A stretch of DNA of 64,000 nt from Cheiracanthium punctorium (lineage: Eukaryota > Arthropoda > Arachnida > Araneae > Cheiracanthiidae): contig JAWZYV010019520.1 in NCBI GenBank assembly GCA_038373885.1, positions 248,001-312,000 on the forward strand, written 5' to 3'. A model generated the notes under the pieces. That model was not told where the DNA came from. It saw only the letters and a program-made list of their open reading frames with translations, and did no database searches. Positions 54,854 through 64,000 of the stretch are shown piece by piece. The translations under genes and the position numbers were made by a program. The first letter of the stretch is position 1. Every line of letters starts with the position of its first letter.

Positions 54854-57079
54854 GGATGTTTCTTGGAATAAATCTTGAGAAAGGAACCAAATCAAAGAAA
54901 TATCTATATGTAAACCATGACGTTGGCAAATAAATCATTTTGTAATTTTTTTTAAGTAAATATGCATTTTGATGTTGAATATATGTTATAGAAATTAAAA
55001 TTTTGCATTCAGTATATATTGTGTGTGTGTTTTTGTTGCTGTGTGTGTATGTGTAAGCACTTGATTAGAAATTAATTCATTGTAAAATTTAAGTTTTTTT
55101 CTCATTACTGTTATTGTATTCAGTGCAATAAAATAAATAACAATGAAGCAATTTTAAGAATTGAAAGCAAAAATCCACTTATTTATATGCATTACTTTTA
55201 TATTGTGGTTAAAAGGAAGCATAATGATAAGAAGTTATCGATTGCCTCAGATCAATACTTTGTTGAAATAATTTTTTCCCCCTTCATAAATAGAAAATAT
55301 ATTTAAAAAAAAATCGATTATAAAAATCTAAGCTTATTATTGTTTTATTTCTTGGTTTTTACAGTTTTCATCTCAATTTTCAAAATTTTTTTTCCCCTTC
55401 TATTGGAATATACTATTAATGTTTTAGCATTGGAGTGTACAACTATTGTGTTGTAGATTTCCCTGCATAATAGTCACACCTAGACTTTCACCATGAAAAA
55501 TTAGAAAACAGAAGGTGTGACTATTATGCAAGTAAACACGCCACTCCTCTTCAATTAAATAATATGAGGCCATACTTTTATCAGTAATGTGGGTATGTCT
55601 TTTCTGATTTTGAAGAAGTGAATAGTTTAGTTTTAGATGAAATTTTGCTTGTTTTATTTGCAAATAATATTTGCATTTATACATTTTAACCTCTGTACTA
55701 CCTACCATTCGCTTTATTAGAGTTAACATTGTTATAGACTGTCAGTTTAAAAACTGATTTATGCTGTTGACTTCTTCAAAATGCATTGATTAAACAAAAT
55801 ACTCTTTGGACACACACACACAGAAAAAAAAAAAAAGTTAAAAAGTGGAGTCCTGCTTTTTCAAACAGAGTTCAGAAAAAAATAAGGATTTTTTAAACCT
55901 AAAAACACAGGAGCAATTAAAAAGAAGTTTGTGGGGAAAACCTGTCCTGAAGGCAGATGAAAATGAAAGCTGGTTACTTAAGAGTACAGGCCAGCTCCAT
56001 TTATACAATCCCTGCACTTAATTTATGCCTTAACAAGTCAACTTATTGATATTTATAAAATTGCCTATTCTGAATTCCCGCTAAAACGAAGTGTTTGGTC
56101 TCAATTTGTTCAGAATTGCGGGACTCTACTGTACTGCTATATACAGGTTTATTGTTATACACATGGATCATTATACACAGGTTTCACTGCAGTCCATGCA
56201 GCAGTGAAATTATATTAAAAAGAGACTGGGTACCAAAAACCAAGTAACACTAGCCAAAGGATGCACAACCTTTCTTAGAGGATAGTCAGTGCCTGTCACA
56301 GAAATGTCAAGGGTCTGTATTTGGTAAATAATAATTGTTTACATTTTAAATTTTGAAGAAAAGGTCTGTCAAAGTATTTATCAAGACACTTATTAACGAG
56401 TAAAATTGAGTGGTTATGTATTTAACATAAAAAATTCTAGTTTAATTGCCTGTGAAATCCCCATTTTTTATTAAAAGCCTCAATCTTCAGTGAAATTTAT
56501 GAAGAATTTCAGCCTTGCCGTGCCAAAATTAACTATTGAGGATTACATATTTAAAAAAAAAAGAAAAAACTTGTAAAGTTTGAAATAATACACACAAACA
56601 AAAAAAAACTAATAATCACTTGTATTTGGGTTAATCCTGGTCCAGACCAAAATGCAGTCCTCAATATAGGTTAGTAAAAAATGTATGTTGCAGGTCATCC
56701 AAAAAGTTTGCCTTTCTTAGTTTGCAGAAACATAATCAAATTTTCTGTTTGTGTGTCGGTTGATGTTTTTGGCAGGTAATAAGGGGAAAAAACCTTTTGT
56801 ATGACCTGAAACATAAGTTTTGTACTATTTTGTATTGAGGGCTTTTCGTATGGCAATGCCTTTGTTGTATGAAAAATTTGGCCTCGAACAGATTATGCTC
56901 CAATATGAACTGATCATCATAATAGCAATTTTACGAATAGACAGTCAATTTAACATTGAATAATAATTAAAGAATAAGGTCTAAATACTTAATAATAAAA
57001 AAACTACCTTAAACACCTATAAGGTTAAAATATTGTGCAGAAGTGCTTTTCAATCATATGTGATCATAGTTGTCTCCTG
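54007..57079. other. AT-rich DNA, homopolymers, no recognised gene
   Basis: Three kilobases with T-homopolymers (54,660-54,680 and 54,821-54,849), (TG) and (AC) runs (55,020-55,055; 55,812-55,825) and one perfect hairpin (55,464-55,530). CGGGACTCTACTGTA at 56,119 resembles the end of a pogo-like element, but the other end was not found. Confidence 0.4.
55464..55530. repeat. Perfect 18-bp inverted repeat
   Basis: TGCATAATAGTCACACCT (55,464-55,481) is the exact reverse complement of 55,513-55,530, with a 31-base loop. I have seen the phrase GTGTGACTATTATGC in dispersed repeats, so a MITE centre or transposon end is likely. Confidence 0.75.
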
Positions 57080-57445
57080 CCCAGCCTATACTGTGAAACC
57101 TTCATAAATTTACGGTAAATCCTCAACAACGTATAGTGTAAGGCATTCATAAAATTACGGTCAGTACTCGACAAACTAGTGTGAGACATTCATAAAATTA
57201 CAGTCAATACTCGACAACCTATGTCATAATCCATTGTCAAATTACGATCAAATCTCGACAAACTATAGTGTGAAACATTCATAAAATTACGGTCAATACT
57301 CGACAACCTATATAGTAATCCATTGTCAAATTACGGTCAATACTCGACAACCTATGTTGTAATGCATTATCAAATTACGGTCAATTCTCGATAACCTATG
57401 AATGTCTGACACAATCAAATTACGGTCAACACTCGATAACTTATG
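57080..57445. repeat. Minisatellite, 44-45 bp period, eight units
   Basis: The core AATTACGGTCAATACTCGAC or a variant recurs with ACGG (or ACAG/ACGA) at 57,112, 57,157, 57,200, 57,244, 57,289, 57,333, 57,377 and 57,422, spacing 43-45 bp. Units alternate between two forms (CATTCATAAAATTACGG and CATTGTCAAATTACGG), suggesting some higher-order structure. It is non-coding and lies just upstream of the reverse transcriptase relic. Confidence 0.9.
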
Positions 57446-57547
57446 GGTATTGTGATTTTGCGGGCGCACGTAGTTTGACGAGATTCTCTTGGAATTTTTT
57501 GCTGCCGAGAATTGCCCGTAATCTAACAGTATTTTTTTTCGCAGTGA

Positions 57548-58400
57548 ATGGGATTGAATATGAATGGAATATCACTATTTACTCTGCAATTTGCAGATGA
57601 CCAAGTCATAATTGCGAAAGTTAAAAATGATTCAGAGAAAACGACAATAAAAATTAAAGAAGAATATGAAAAATGGGGACTTAGTATGAACATCAGTAAG
57701 ACCAAATACCTGTGTAGGAGGAAATGAGGCAGATCTAAGTCTAAACAATAATTTGAAAGTAAAAAAGGTGTGAACATTATAGATACTTTGGAGTATTTGC
57801 ATAAATAGAGAAGGCAGACTTATAGTTGAAATCCAATTACAGAATTTGCCAGGGAAGAAAGGCCATAAAAGTATTAAATTCTATTTGGAGGAGTAAGGAG
57901 CTCTCAAGGAACAGAAAGTATACAATTCTATTGTAAAAAGTATATTGTTAAATGGAGCAGAAGGTTGGAAAATAATGCAGGCAGAGAGAAAGAAATTAGC
58001 GGCAGTGGATGCACTAAGAAGATCATGCAGGGTATAAAGAATGTGAGAGAATAAGAAATGAAAGAATTGAAGAAATTATGAAAACATGTAAATGTGAGAC
58101 AATTTTAGACTATCTGCAGAAAAAGCAATTAATTTTGTTTGGTCACGTTAAAAGTATGGATGAAGAGAGACTACCTAAAATCGCATTTAATTATAGATCA
58201 AACGGAAAACGAATAAGACCTCGGAAGAAATGGCCAGAAGACATTGAAAAAGCAATGAGACCAGAGATCTTCATGAGGAATGGGCCATGGACAGAAAAAA
58301 GTGGAGTAGCTTAATGCAGATTCGTCAAAATTTGTCGAGTTGGGAGGGAGTTTAAGCCATACTTGAACCAGACTAAACCTGGTTATGATCATTTTACGAC
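57548..58400 (+). pseudogene. Non-LTR retrotransposon reverse transcriptase, C-terminal relic
   Basis: The frame 57,548-57,727 contains LFTLQFADDQVIIAKV, the catalytic F-A-D-D box (about codons 11-26), then EEYEKWGLSMNISKTKYLC, the following helix and K-T-K-Y block of LINE-type RTs. After a stop, frameshifted pieces continue through GRKAIKVLNSILW-like and AEGWKIMQAERKKLAAVD-like segments. The frame 58,078-58,314 has ILDYLQKKQLILFGHVKSMD and NGKRIRPRKKWPEDIEKAMR, the C-terminal tail typical of such arthropod elements. The N-terminal endonuclease and most RT motifs are missing. Several frameshifts make it inactive. Confidence 0.85.
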
Positions 58401-58567
58401 TCTCCTTCTGTGACCAGTATTGCTTCCAAGGTAGATGTCCCGAGTCATCGTGTAGTCATCGGGAAACAGCGGGATAATCAGTATCTTGTTGAGAAGTATC
58501 GTATACCTTGATGTTTTGTAGCCATTCAAATTAGGGAATGCTTTCTTTGTTCGAAATATACGTTATA

Positions 58568-59320
58568 TCTTATAAATAAAAATGAAATTCTGTTTGTTTG
58601 TTTGTTTGTTTGTTTGTTTGTGGATTTGAGTTGTATACAAATCCACAAAAATGGACCTATCAGCCTGAAATTTTGCACAGATATGTAAAATAATATAGAA
58701 TAAATCATAGTCCACTTTAAAACTTTGAAAGTCCACCCGTTCCCGGAATTTAAGAGATTTTTTATGTTCTCCACGCAAAAAGCTTTCCGTAATTGTAACC
58801 CCTGTAGTGAAAAAAGTGTGAAACAAGGATCGTGGTTGCCATGTGTGGCGATTTTGCCGAATAAGATGCTTTAAATTCTCAAAGTAAAAATAAAAGAATA
58901 ATAATGATTTTTTTTTGTTAGTTTATATTCGTAAGGTTATATTTTTTTTAATTATAATATCGTGTGCATGGGAAATCGGTAGCAGGAATGAAATGTTTTA
59001 TACGCAAAACAATAAGAATTGAAGATTTCCGAGGCTAATATGTTAAAATTTTTTAGTTTGGCGAAAAAATAAAATGGCTCAAATGCCGAGAAAGTGAGTT
59101 CTAGCGGTTTGCACAGTTTCCGGCTTGGCGAAATTTACTGAGAGCTTAAGGAAACGGATTTTTGAAAACAAGTGCAAAGGTTTTATTAGAATACAGCGTT
59201 AAATTTCAATGATCCGTGCGAAAATAATGCAGTTATTAAGGGATTTCAAGCGATCTATCTTCAGCATTCTCGCGATTTTGAGGAGGATTCTAACGCTTGG
59301 CGCTATTTATCGTAATTTAA
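58568..59320 (+). mobile_element. Helitron 5' region, copy 1
   Basis: TCTTATAAATAAAAATGAAA after a host A, followed by a (GTTT)n run, is a Helitron-type 5' start. The sequence through GTGTGGCGATTTTGCCGAAT matches 59,673 and 63,678 onward. Similarity to copy 2 continues to about 59,280 (GAGTTCTAGCGGTTTGCACA). No 3' terminus directly follows. Confidence 0.65.
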
Positions 59321-59672
59321 TCGTCTGCTATTTGGGTTATGAATACACCTGCGTATAAGTTTTTGAAATTTTCATTCAATTGGAATTGTGCATTTTTCTG
59401 AGCAGCTTTTCTGCATCTAATGTATTACATCCAGAAAAAAGGATGTTAGAAATATCAATTTTAATTTTGTTTAATCACACTCATGAATAATGATACACTT
59501 TCCAACTTAATGAAAGAAGGAACGAAAATAGGGAAGACCCATGGATTATAACTCTTTTTATATATAGCACTTTAGTGCGTATTTAAAAATCTGAAAGTGT
59601 GTCAGATTTTCTATGATTCTAGCGCTTGGCGCAATTTAATGAGAAGGTATTTTTAAAAACAAGCGTAGGTTA

Positions 59673-60616
59673 TCTTATAAATAAAAATGAAATTCTGTTT
59701 GTCAATTTGTTGATTGGGTAGTATACAATTCCACAAAAATGGACCTGTCAGCCTGAAATTTTACACAGATATGTAAAATAATATAGAATAAATGATAGTC
59801 CACTTTAAAACTTTTAAACTCCACTTAAAAACGTAATATTAACCCCTGTAGTGAAAAAAGTGTGTGAAATAAGCATCTTGGTTGCCATGTGTGGCGATTT
59901 TGCCGAATAAAATGTTTTAAAGTAAAAATAAAAGAATAATAATGATTTTTTTAGGTTATTTTTTTAATTATAATATCGTGTGCGTATAAGAAATGAGAGC
60001 AGGAATGAAATGTTTTATACGCAAAACAATGAGGATCGAAGATATCCGAGACTAATATGTAATTTTTTTTAGTTTGGCGAAAAAAAAATGGGTGATAGGC
60101 CGATTTTTAGAGAGTGAGTTCTAGCGGTTTGCACAGTTTTAGGCTTTTTGGCGCAATTTACTGAGAGCTTAAGGGAATAGCATTTTTGAAAACAAGTGTA
60201 TAGGTTTTCTTAGAATACAGCATTAAATTTTAACTATCCGTGCAGAAATAATGCAGTTATTAGGGCATTTCATGCGATGTAGCTTCAGAATTCTCGCCAA
60301 TTGAGTACATTGATTTAACTTGGGGGAAATCCGCCAAATTTCAGAAAATTGAAATCTTCGCATTTAGTACATCGAGGTAACGATGAATAAAACATGTTAT
60401 AGTTGATAATTTAAAAAATGCGGCTGTATTAAGGGATTCCACTTTTCAAATAAATGCCTGGCGGTCGAACCATTTCCCATTTTGATTGCTGCTAAGTCAA
60501 TGCTTCGAATGATTCCCTGAAAAACCTCTTGCAAAACTGCGTATGCTGGCACTTTGGCGAGGCTTAGATTTGAAACTGGATTTTACTTGAGACTGGTATA
60601 TACGTATAATAAGACT
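59673..60616 (+). mobile_element. Helitron 5' region, copy 2
   Basis: A second start TCTTATAAATAAAAATGAAA lies about 1.1 kb after the first, in the same orientation and with the same downstream sequence for about 630 bp (to about 60,300). Copies 1 and 2 form a head-to-tail duplication. Whether it shares the 3' terminus at 61,672 is unclear, because a differently structured Helitron body starts near 60,617. Confidence 0.6.
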
Positions 60617-61672
60617 GGTTATAGATAAAAATGAATGTTGGTATGTGTGTAGGAGGTTGAAAAACTCCAGCACCGTTTCACCGATCACCATGAAATTTGG
60701 TTCACCTAAGTCTTTTATCATGGAGAAGGTTTTTATGCTATCCGTTTTCCTCTAACTTTTCTGTAGGTGGCGCAGCAGAACGTCGAATTCTATTCCGTTT
60801 AGCCGTTTGCTATGCGAATATCGTCCAACCAATTTCGATGAAATTTGGTACACGCGAATATTAGAACACGGAGAATATTTTTCACTATCCATTTGCTGTA
60901 ACTTACCTCTAAATAGCACTGCAACGCATCAACTTCTATACCGTTCGACCGATCGGCATAAAATTTTTTATACTTACACATTTGAGAACGAAGAATATAT
61001 TCTAACTGCGTTACTTTTGATGTTACTCACCACTAGATGACACTGCAATGCATTATTATTTTAACTCGCCACTAGATGACGCTGCAGCAGGCCAAATTTT
61101 TGACCATTCAAACGGTGGCTATGAAAATCAGTATACATAGCTATTTGAACAATGAGAATATTTTGGCGTTATCCATTTTGCTATAACTCGCCACATGACG
61201 GCGCTGTAGCAAATCATTACTTTAATTAACCACTAGATGGCCCTGCAGTGTATCACTTCTGGACTGTGCGAATGAGTGCTATGAAAATAGGTATACATAG
61301 ATACTTGAACACGGGGAAGAGTTTGGCACGATCCATTTTCCTATAACTTGACACTAGATGTCGCGTCAACACATGAACTTCAAGACTATTCAGCGATCGT
61401 CATGAAAATTCGTATACATCGATATGTGAATGCGAAGAATATTTTTTGCCGTATCCGTTTTGCTAAAACTCGCCACTAGATTGTGCTACGCCTCATCGCC
61501 TTCTGCACTGTAAAAACGATTGCCTTGAAATTCAGTATGCATGATTATTGAACACAATATAACGCGATATCCATTTTGCTATATCTCTTTATTACAATAA
61601 ATAGTAATCACAACAAATATTAATATCAAAAAGTCCATTCATTCCCGTGCGAAGAACGGGTACTTCAGCTAG
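60617..61672 (+). mobile_element. Non-autonomous Helitron, relative of 26,735-28,660
   Basis: The 3' end is CCCGTGCGAAGAACGGG (61,644-61,660), eight bases, then CTAG (61,669-61,672) and host T. The interior repeats units with GCGCCATCTAGTGGC-like words (here mostly inverted: CGCCACTAGATGACGCTGCA), TATACATAGATATTTGAACA and GAACGGT-type motifs. The 5' side AGATAAAAATGAATGTTGGT mirrors the start of the minus-strand copy. It lacks coding capacity. Confidence 0.75.
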
Positions 61673-62029
61673 TTCATTATAAAAATGTCTTTCTCATTTG
61701 TGTATTTAGTTATTTTAAAGTATATTAAATATCCACTTGTGAAACTAAAATAAGCAATCGTGAATCATGAGAGTAAGCGCTACTTTGTTTTTCCTTCAAA
61801 TTATATGCATCTATTTCTTTATGTAAATATGTATCATAGCAAACAAATTAATCATGAGTTCGTACTTGAATTAGTCACACAATTACTACTTAAAACAACA
61901 TTAAATAACGTTTGAAAGCACTGGGAAGCTTAAGAAATGCCTGATGTATACGTGAAGACTCGAGCATCCGTAGGCCTCTTTGGATGGCTCATGAAAATAC
62001 ACGCGCAGGCCCGATACTAATTGCGAAGG
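61673..62029. other. No recognised gene
   Basis: AT-rich spacer between a Helitron end and a retrotransposon RNase H relic. Confidence 0.3.
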
Positions 62030-62430
62030 CCCCGTTTGGATCCCTTTTGAGCAACAAAGTCAGTCTGTTCATTACCAAGAATACTGCAGTTTCCTGGGAT
62101 CCATTGTTTCACAGTACATTTTCACTCGAGTTTTAATTGCCGCAGATAAACATGACACAGAAGAGTTTTACCATAACGAGTGACATACTGAACCAATAGC
62201 CTGGGTTGAAACTTGGGAATTGGAGAAAAAAAAAAAAAACCTACATTTTTGAATTGGTCAAAAATAAACAAACAAATAAATAAAAATTAATATTTCAATG
62301 CCATTAAACTGGCCTTCCCCTCACGATCGAAAGCCGTTCTGAATCTTCCAGCAGTTGCAAAGTTCTTCGAGAAGACACCTGAATATGCAGACAAGTTCAC
62401 ATCACAAAAGGAGCAATCTGTTTAAATATG
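62030..62430 (-). pseudogene. Non-LTR retrotransposon RNase H fragment
   Basis: On the minus strand 62,300-62,385 reads VFSKNFATAGRFRTAFDREG followed by KASLMALK, matching the first part of a LINE RNase H, where A-F-D-G-E-I-x-A carries conserved acids (the conserved E after G is altered here). Then comes 120 bp including an A/T-rich insertion (about 62,220-62,290). The minus-strand segment 62,030-62,106 reads QWIPGNCSILGNEQTDFVAQ then KGSKRG, the W-I-P-G-H-x-G-I-x-G-N-E-x-A-D block at the end of the domain, with H changed to N. It is an interrupted, inactive remnant in opposite orientation to that at 51,869. Confidence 0.75.
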
Positions 62431-62579
62431 TGCCCAATTGCATTCTGGGTATTCTGCTTCGAACATCTCCAAAGTAAAGCTTCGTAAGATAGCATGGGTA
62501 GAATCTTTCTTAAACCGTTTAAAACACCCTAGCCACAAGATTCTCAGACGTAACAATTACAGAATGGTGGTATTATCCC

Positions 62580-62935
62580 AGCAAACACACACCTGCTGGC
62601 GGAGTACCTTGCCAGTGCCTTTCTGCCATCACGTACAGCGCCGGCCCGGCACTGCAAAAAGTAACCGAATCGTACCAAAAGTGGTCGCCCGAGAAGTACC
62701 TTGCCAGAAGCCCAGGAAGGCAGCGGCACTCTGCTGGCATACTGCATGTGCCGGCCGTTACTCACAATAAAGGCACTGGCCCATTAAGTTTATAATGCCC
62801 AAAATGAAACGGCCGGGTGCCGGCTATTATTAAAAATAAAGGCACTGGCCTGGCACCTCAACAGTGACTACAATATAATGGCACGGTACCGGATTAGTGC
62901 CTATTTACAGTAACGCTGCCATAATTAAAATATGA
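62580..62935. other. GC-richer segment of unknown nature
   Basis: This stretch is clearly richer in G and C than its surroundings. GCACTGGCC occurs at 62,773 and 62,842, AATAAAGGCACTGGCC twice, and GCCGGC-type words are frequent. Open frames exist on both strands (110 codons at 62,438-62,770), but no domain is recognisable. It may be a decayed repeat. Confidence 0.35.
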
Positions 62936-63298
62936 GCCAGTGGCGGATCCGGGGTAGGGGCTTATTCATCAACCCATTCCAAAAAAAAAAAAAAAAAAAA
63001 AGACATTGCTTAAGGGTAACATTTTAAGATAAAAAACTAGATACATGAAAAATTAAAAACAACAGCAAAATCCATTAGTACATCATTTGCAAATTATGTT
63101 CGCCCAACATTAGTGAATTGTGTGCAGTTTTCACAAACTGCAATTTTCTTACAAATTTTCATTTTCAAAAGATTTTTTTTTTTTATGAGAGAGGATATAA
63201 ACCTACATAAAATCATTTATAAACAGTTTAATTTCAATATCTCATAATTAAAGAGATTTTATAAATGAGTTATAATATTTTACTGTTTATATATATAT

Positions 63299-63330
<32 letters not shown>

Positions 63331-63677
63331 ATATCGGCTGTTCGAGCCTCGTCAGGGGGAGACCCTCCATGAACCCCCCTTAATTTTTTAGTTTCATTAT
63401 TGCCATAATAAAACGATATTAATTGACTATGTTATTTTATCTCATCTTTCGTGTATTTCGCCTGGTAACCCAATGGTGAAATTCTTAGGATTGTAACCTA
63501 TTTATAGAAAAATACATGTGATGTATATTCTACCGCTTACGAAATACTGTAGCAATAGATTAAAGCTGTTGTGAACTAATAGTATTTAAATATATGTAAA
63601 ATTATGTCGCATACTTTTATGTCGCATTTTTGGGACACATTTTGGTAACGGGGGTGAGAGATAAAATGACATAGTCA
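62936..63677. other. Spacer with hAT-like end, poly-A and (TA)n
   Basis: CAGTGGCGGATCCGGGG at 62,939 resembles the left end of the family B hAT elements, but no right end follows. A poly-A run lies at 62,982-63,000 and (TA)n runs at 63,286-63,331. No gene recognised. Confidence 0.4.
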
Positions 63678-64000
63678 TCTTATAAATAAAAATGAAATTC
63701 TGTTTGTTTGTTTGTTTGTGGATTTGATTCGTATACAAATCCACAAAAATGGACCTATCGGCCTGAAATTTAGCACAGATATGTAAAATAATATAGAATA
63801 AATCATAGTCCACTTTAAAACTTTGAAAGTCCACCCGTTCCCGGAATTTAAGAGATTTTTTATGCTCTTCACGCAAAAATCTTTCCGTAATTGTAACCCC
63901 TGTAGTGAAAAAAGTGTGAAATAAGGATCGTGGTTGCCATGTGTGGCGATTTTGCCGAATAAAATGTTTTAAATTCTCAAAGTAAAAATAAAAGAATAAT
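63678..64000 (+). mobile_element. Helitron 5' region, copy 3, cut by window edge
   Basis: TCTTATAAATAAAAATGAAA after a host A, with a shorter (GTTT)n run than copy 1. The following about 300 bp are nearly identical to 58,568-58,900, so this copy and copy 1 are younger or more recently homogenised than copy 2. The rest lies beyond the window. Confidence 0.7.

Noticed and set aside
54750..54938. Lysine-rich open frame
   Set aside because: It is produced by a T homopolymer read on the minus strand.
57080..57445. 44-bp periodic array as a CRISPR array
   Set aside because: The full period is conserved, not a repeat-spacer pattern, and there is no cas context. It is a minisatellite.
63455..63520. 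Words resembling 18S rRNA (GGTGAAATTCTTAGG)
   Set aside because: Only about 13 bases match and the surrounding sequence is unrelated to small-subunit rRNA.

Overview
The window is AT-rich, intron-scale, repeat-dominated nuclear DNA of an animal, most likely an arthropod and plausibly a spider or other arachnid. The inference rests on transposase families I recognise as typical of arachnid genomes (Tc1-like transposases, a mariner relative with a DUF4817-type N-terminal helix-turn-helix, a pogo/jerky-like DDE_1 relic), tRNA-derived SINEs and short non-autonomous hAT elements. No bacterial features, rRNA, real tRNA gene or CRISPR array is present. No host gene can be identified with confidence. 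Two short candidate first exons (33,922-33,965 and 45,310-45,479), each followed by a consensus splice donor, are the only hints of spliced genes.

Layout. 1-11,300: a pogo-like end, a mariner relic, a pogo/jerky-like transposase relic with its terminal repeat (3,713-5,130), a near-perfect foldback (5,938-6,255), an unclassified 1.76 kb inverted-repeat element with a broken ORF (7,612-9,370) and a decayed Tc1 transposase (9,920-10,908). 11,200-13,350: two Ty3/gypsy pol fragments, RNase H and integrase C-terminus, in the wrong order for one insertion. 13,400-24,720: a dense field of short non-autonomous elements. At least ten hAT-type elements carry 8-bp target duplications, most of them exact. 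There are also two piggyBac-type copies flanked by TTAA, a pogo-type element and SINEs. At 16,868-17,690 four insertions are nested.

26,735-32,500: a minus-strand Helitron with internal tandem units, a mariner-type element rebuilt as a 700-bp-armed inverted duplication, then a second Helitron. 36,506-37,914: a complete Tc1-like transposon with an intact 346-residue DD34E transposase, the only intact recognisable protein-coding gene. 38,245-39,631: a Helitron complete at both ends. 39,661-42,737: an inverted-repeat bracket around a hAT element that contains another element built of tandem repeats. 42,990-57,080: mostly sparse AT-rich sequence with isolated repeats and an RNase H fragment. 57,080-64,000: a 44-bp minisatellite, a non-LTR reverse transcriptase relic, several Helitron ends and another RNase H relic.

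The genes do not form a pathway. The window records successive transposition and decay. I found no convincing new biological system; the most useful observations are the intact Tc1 element, the TSD-dated nests, the inverted-duplication derivative and two unclassified inverted-repeat elements.
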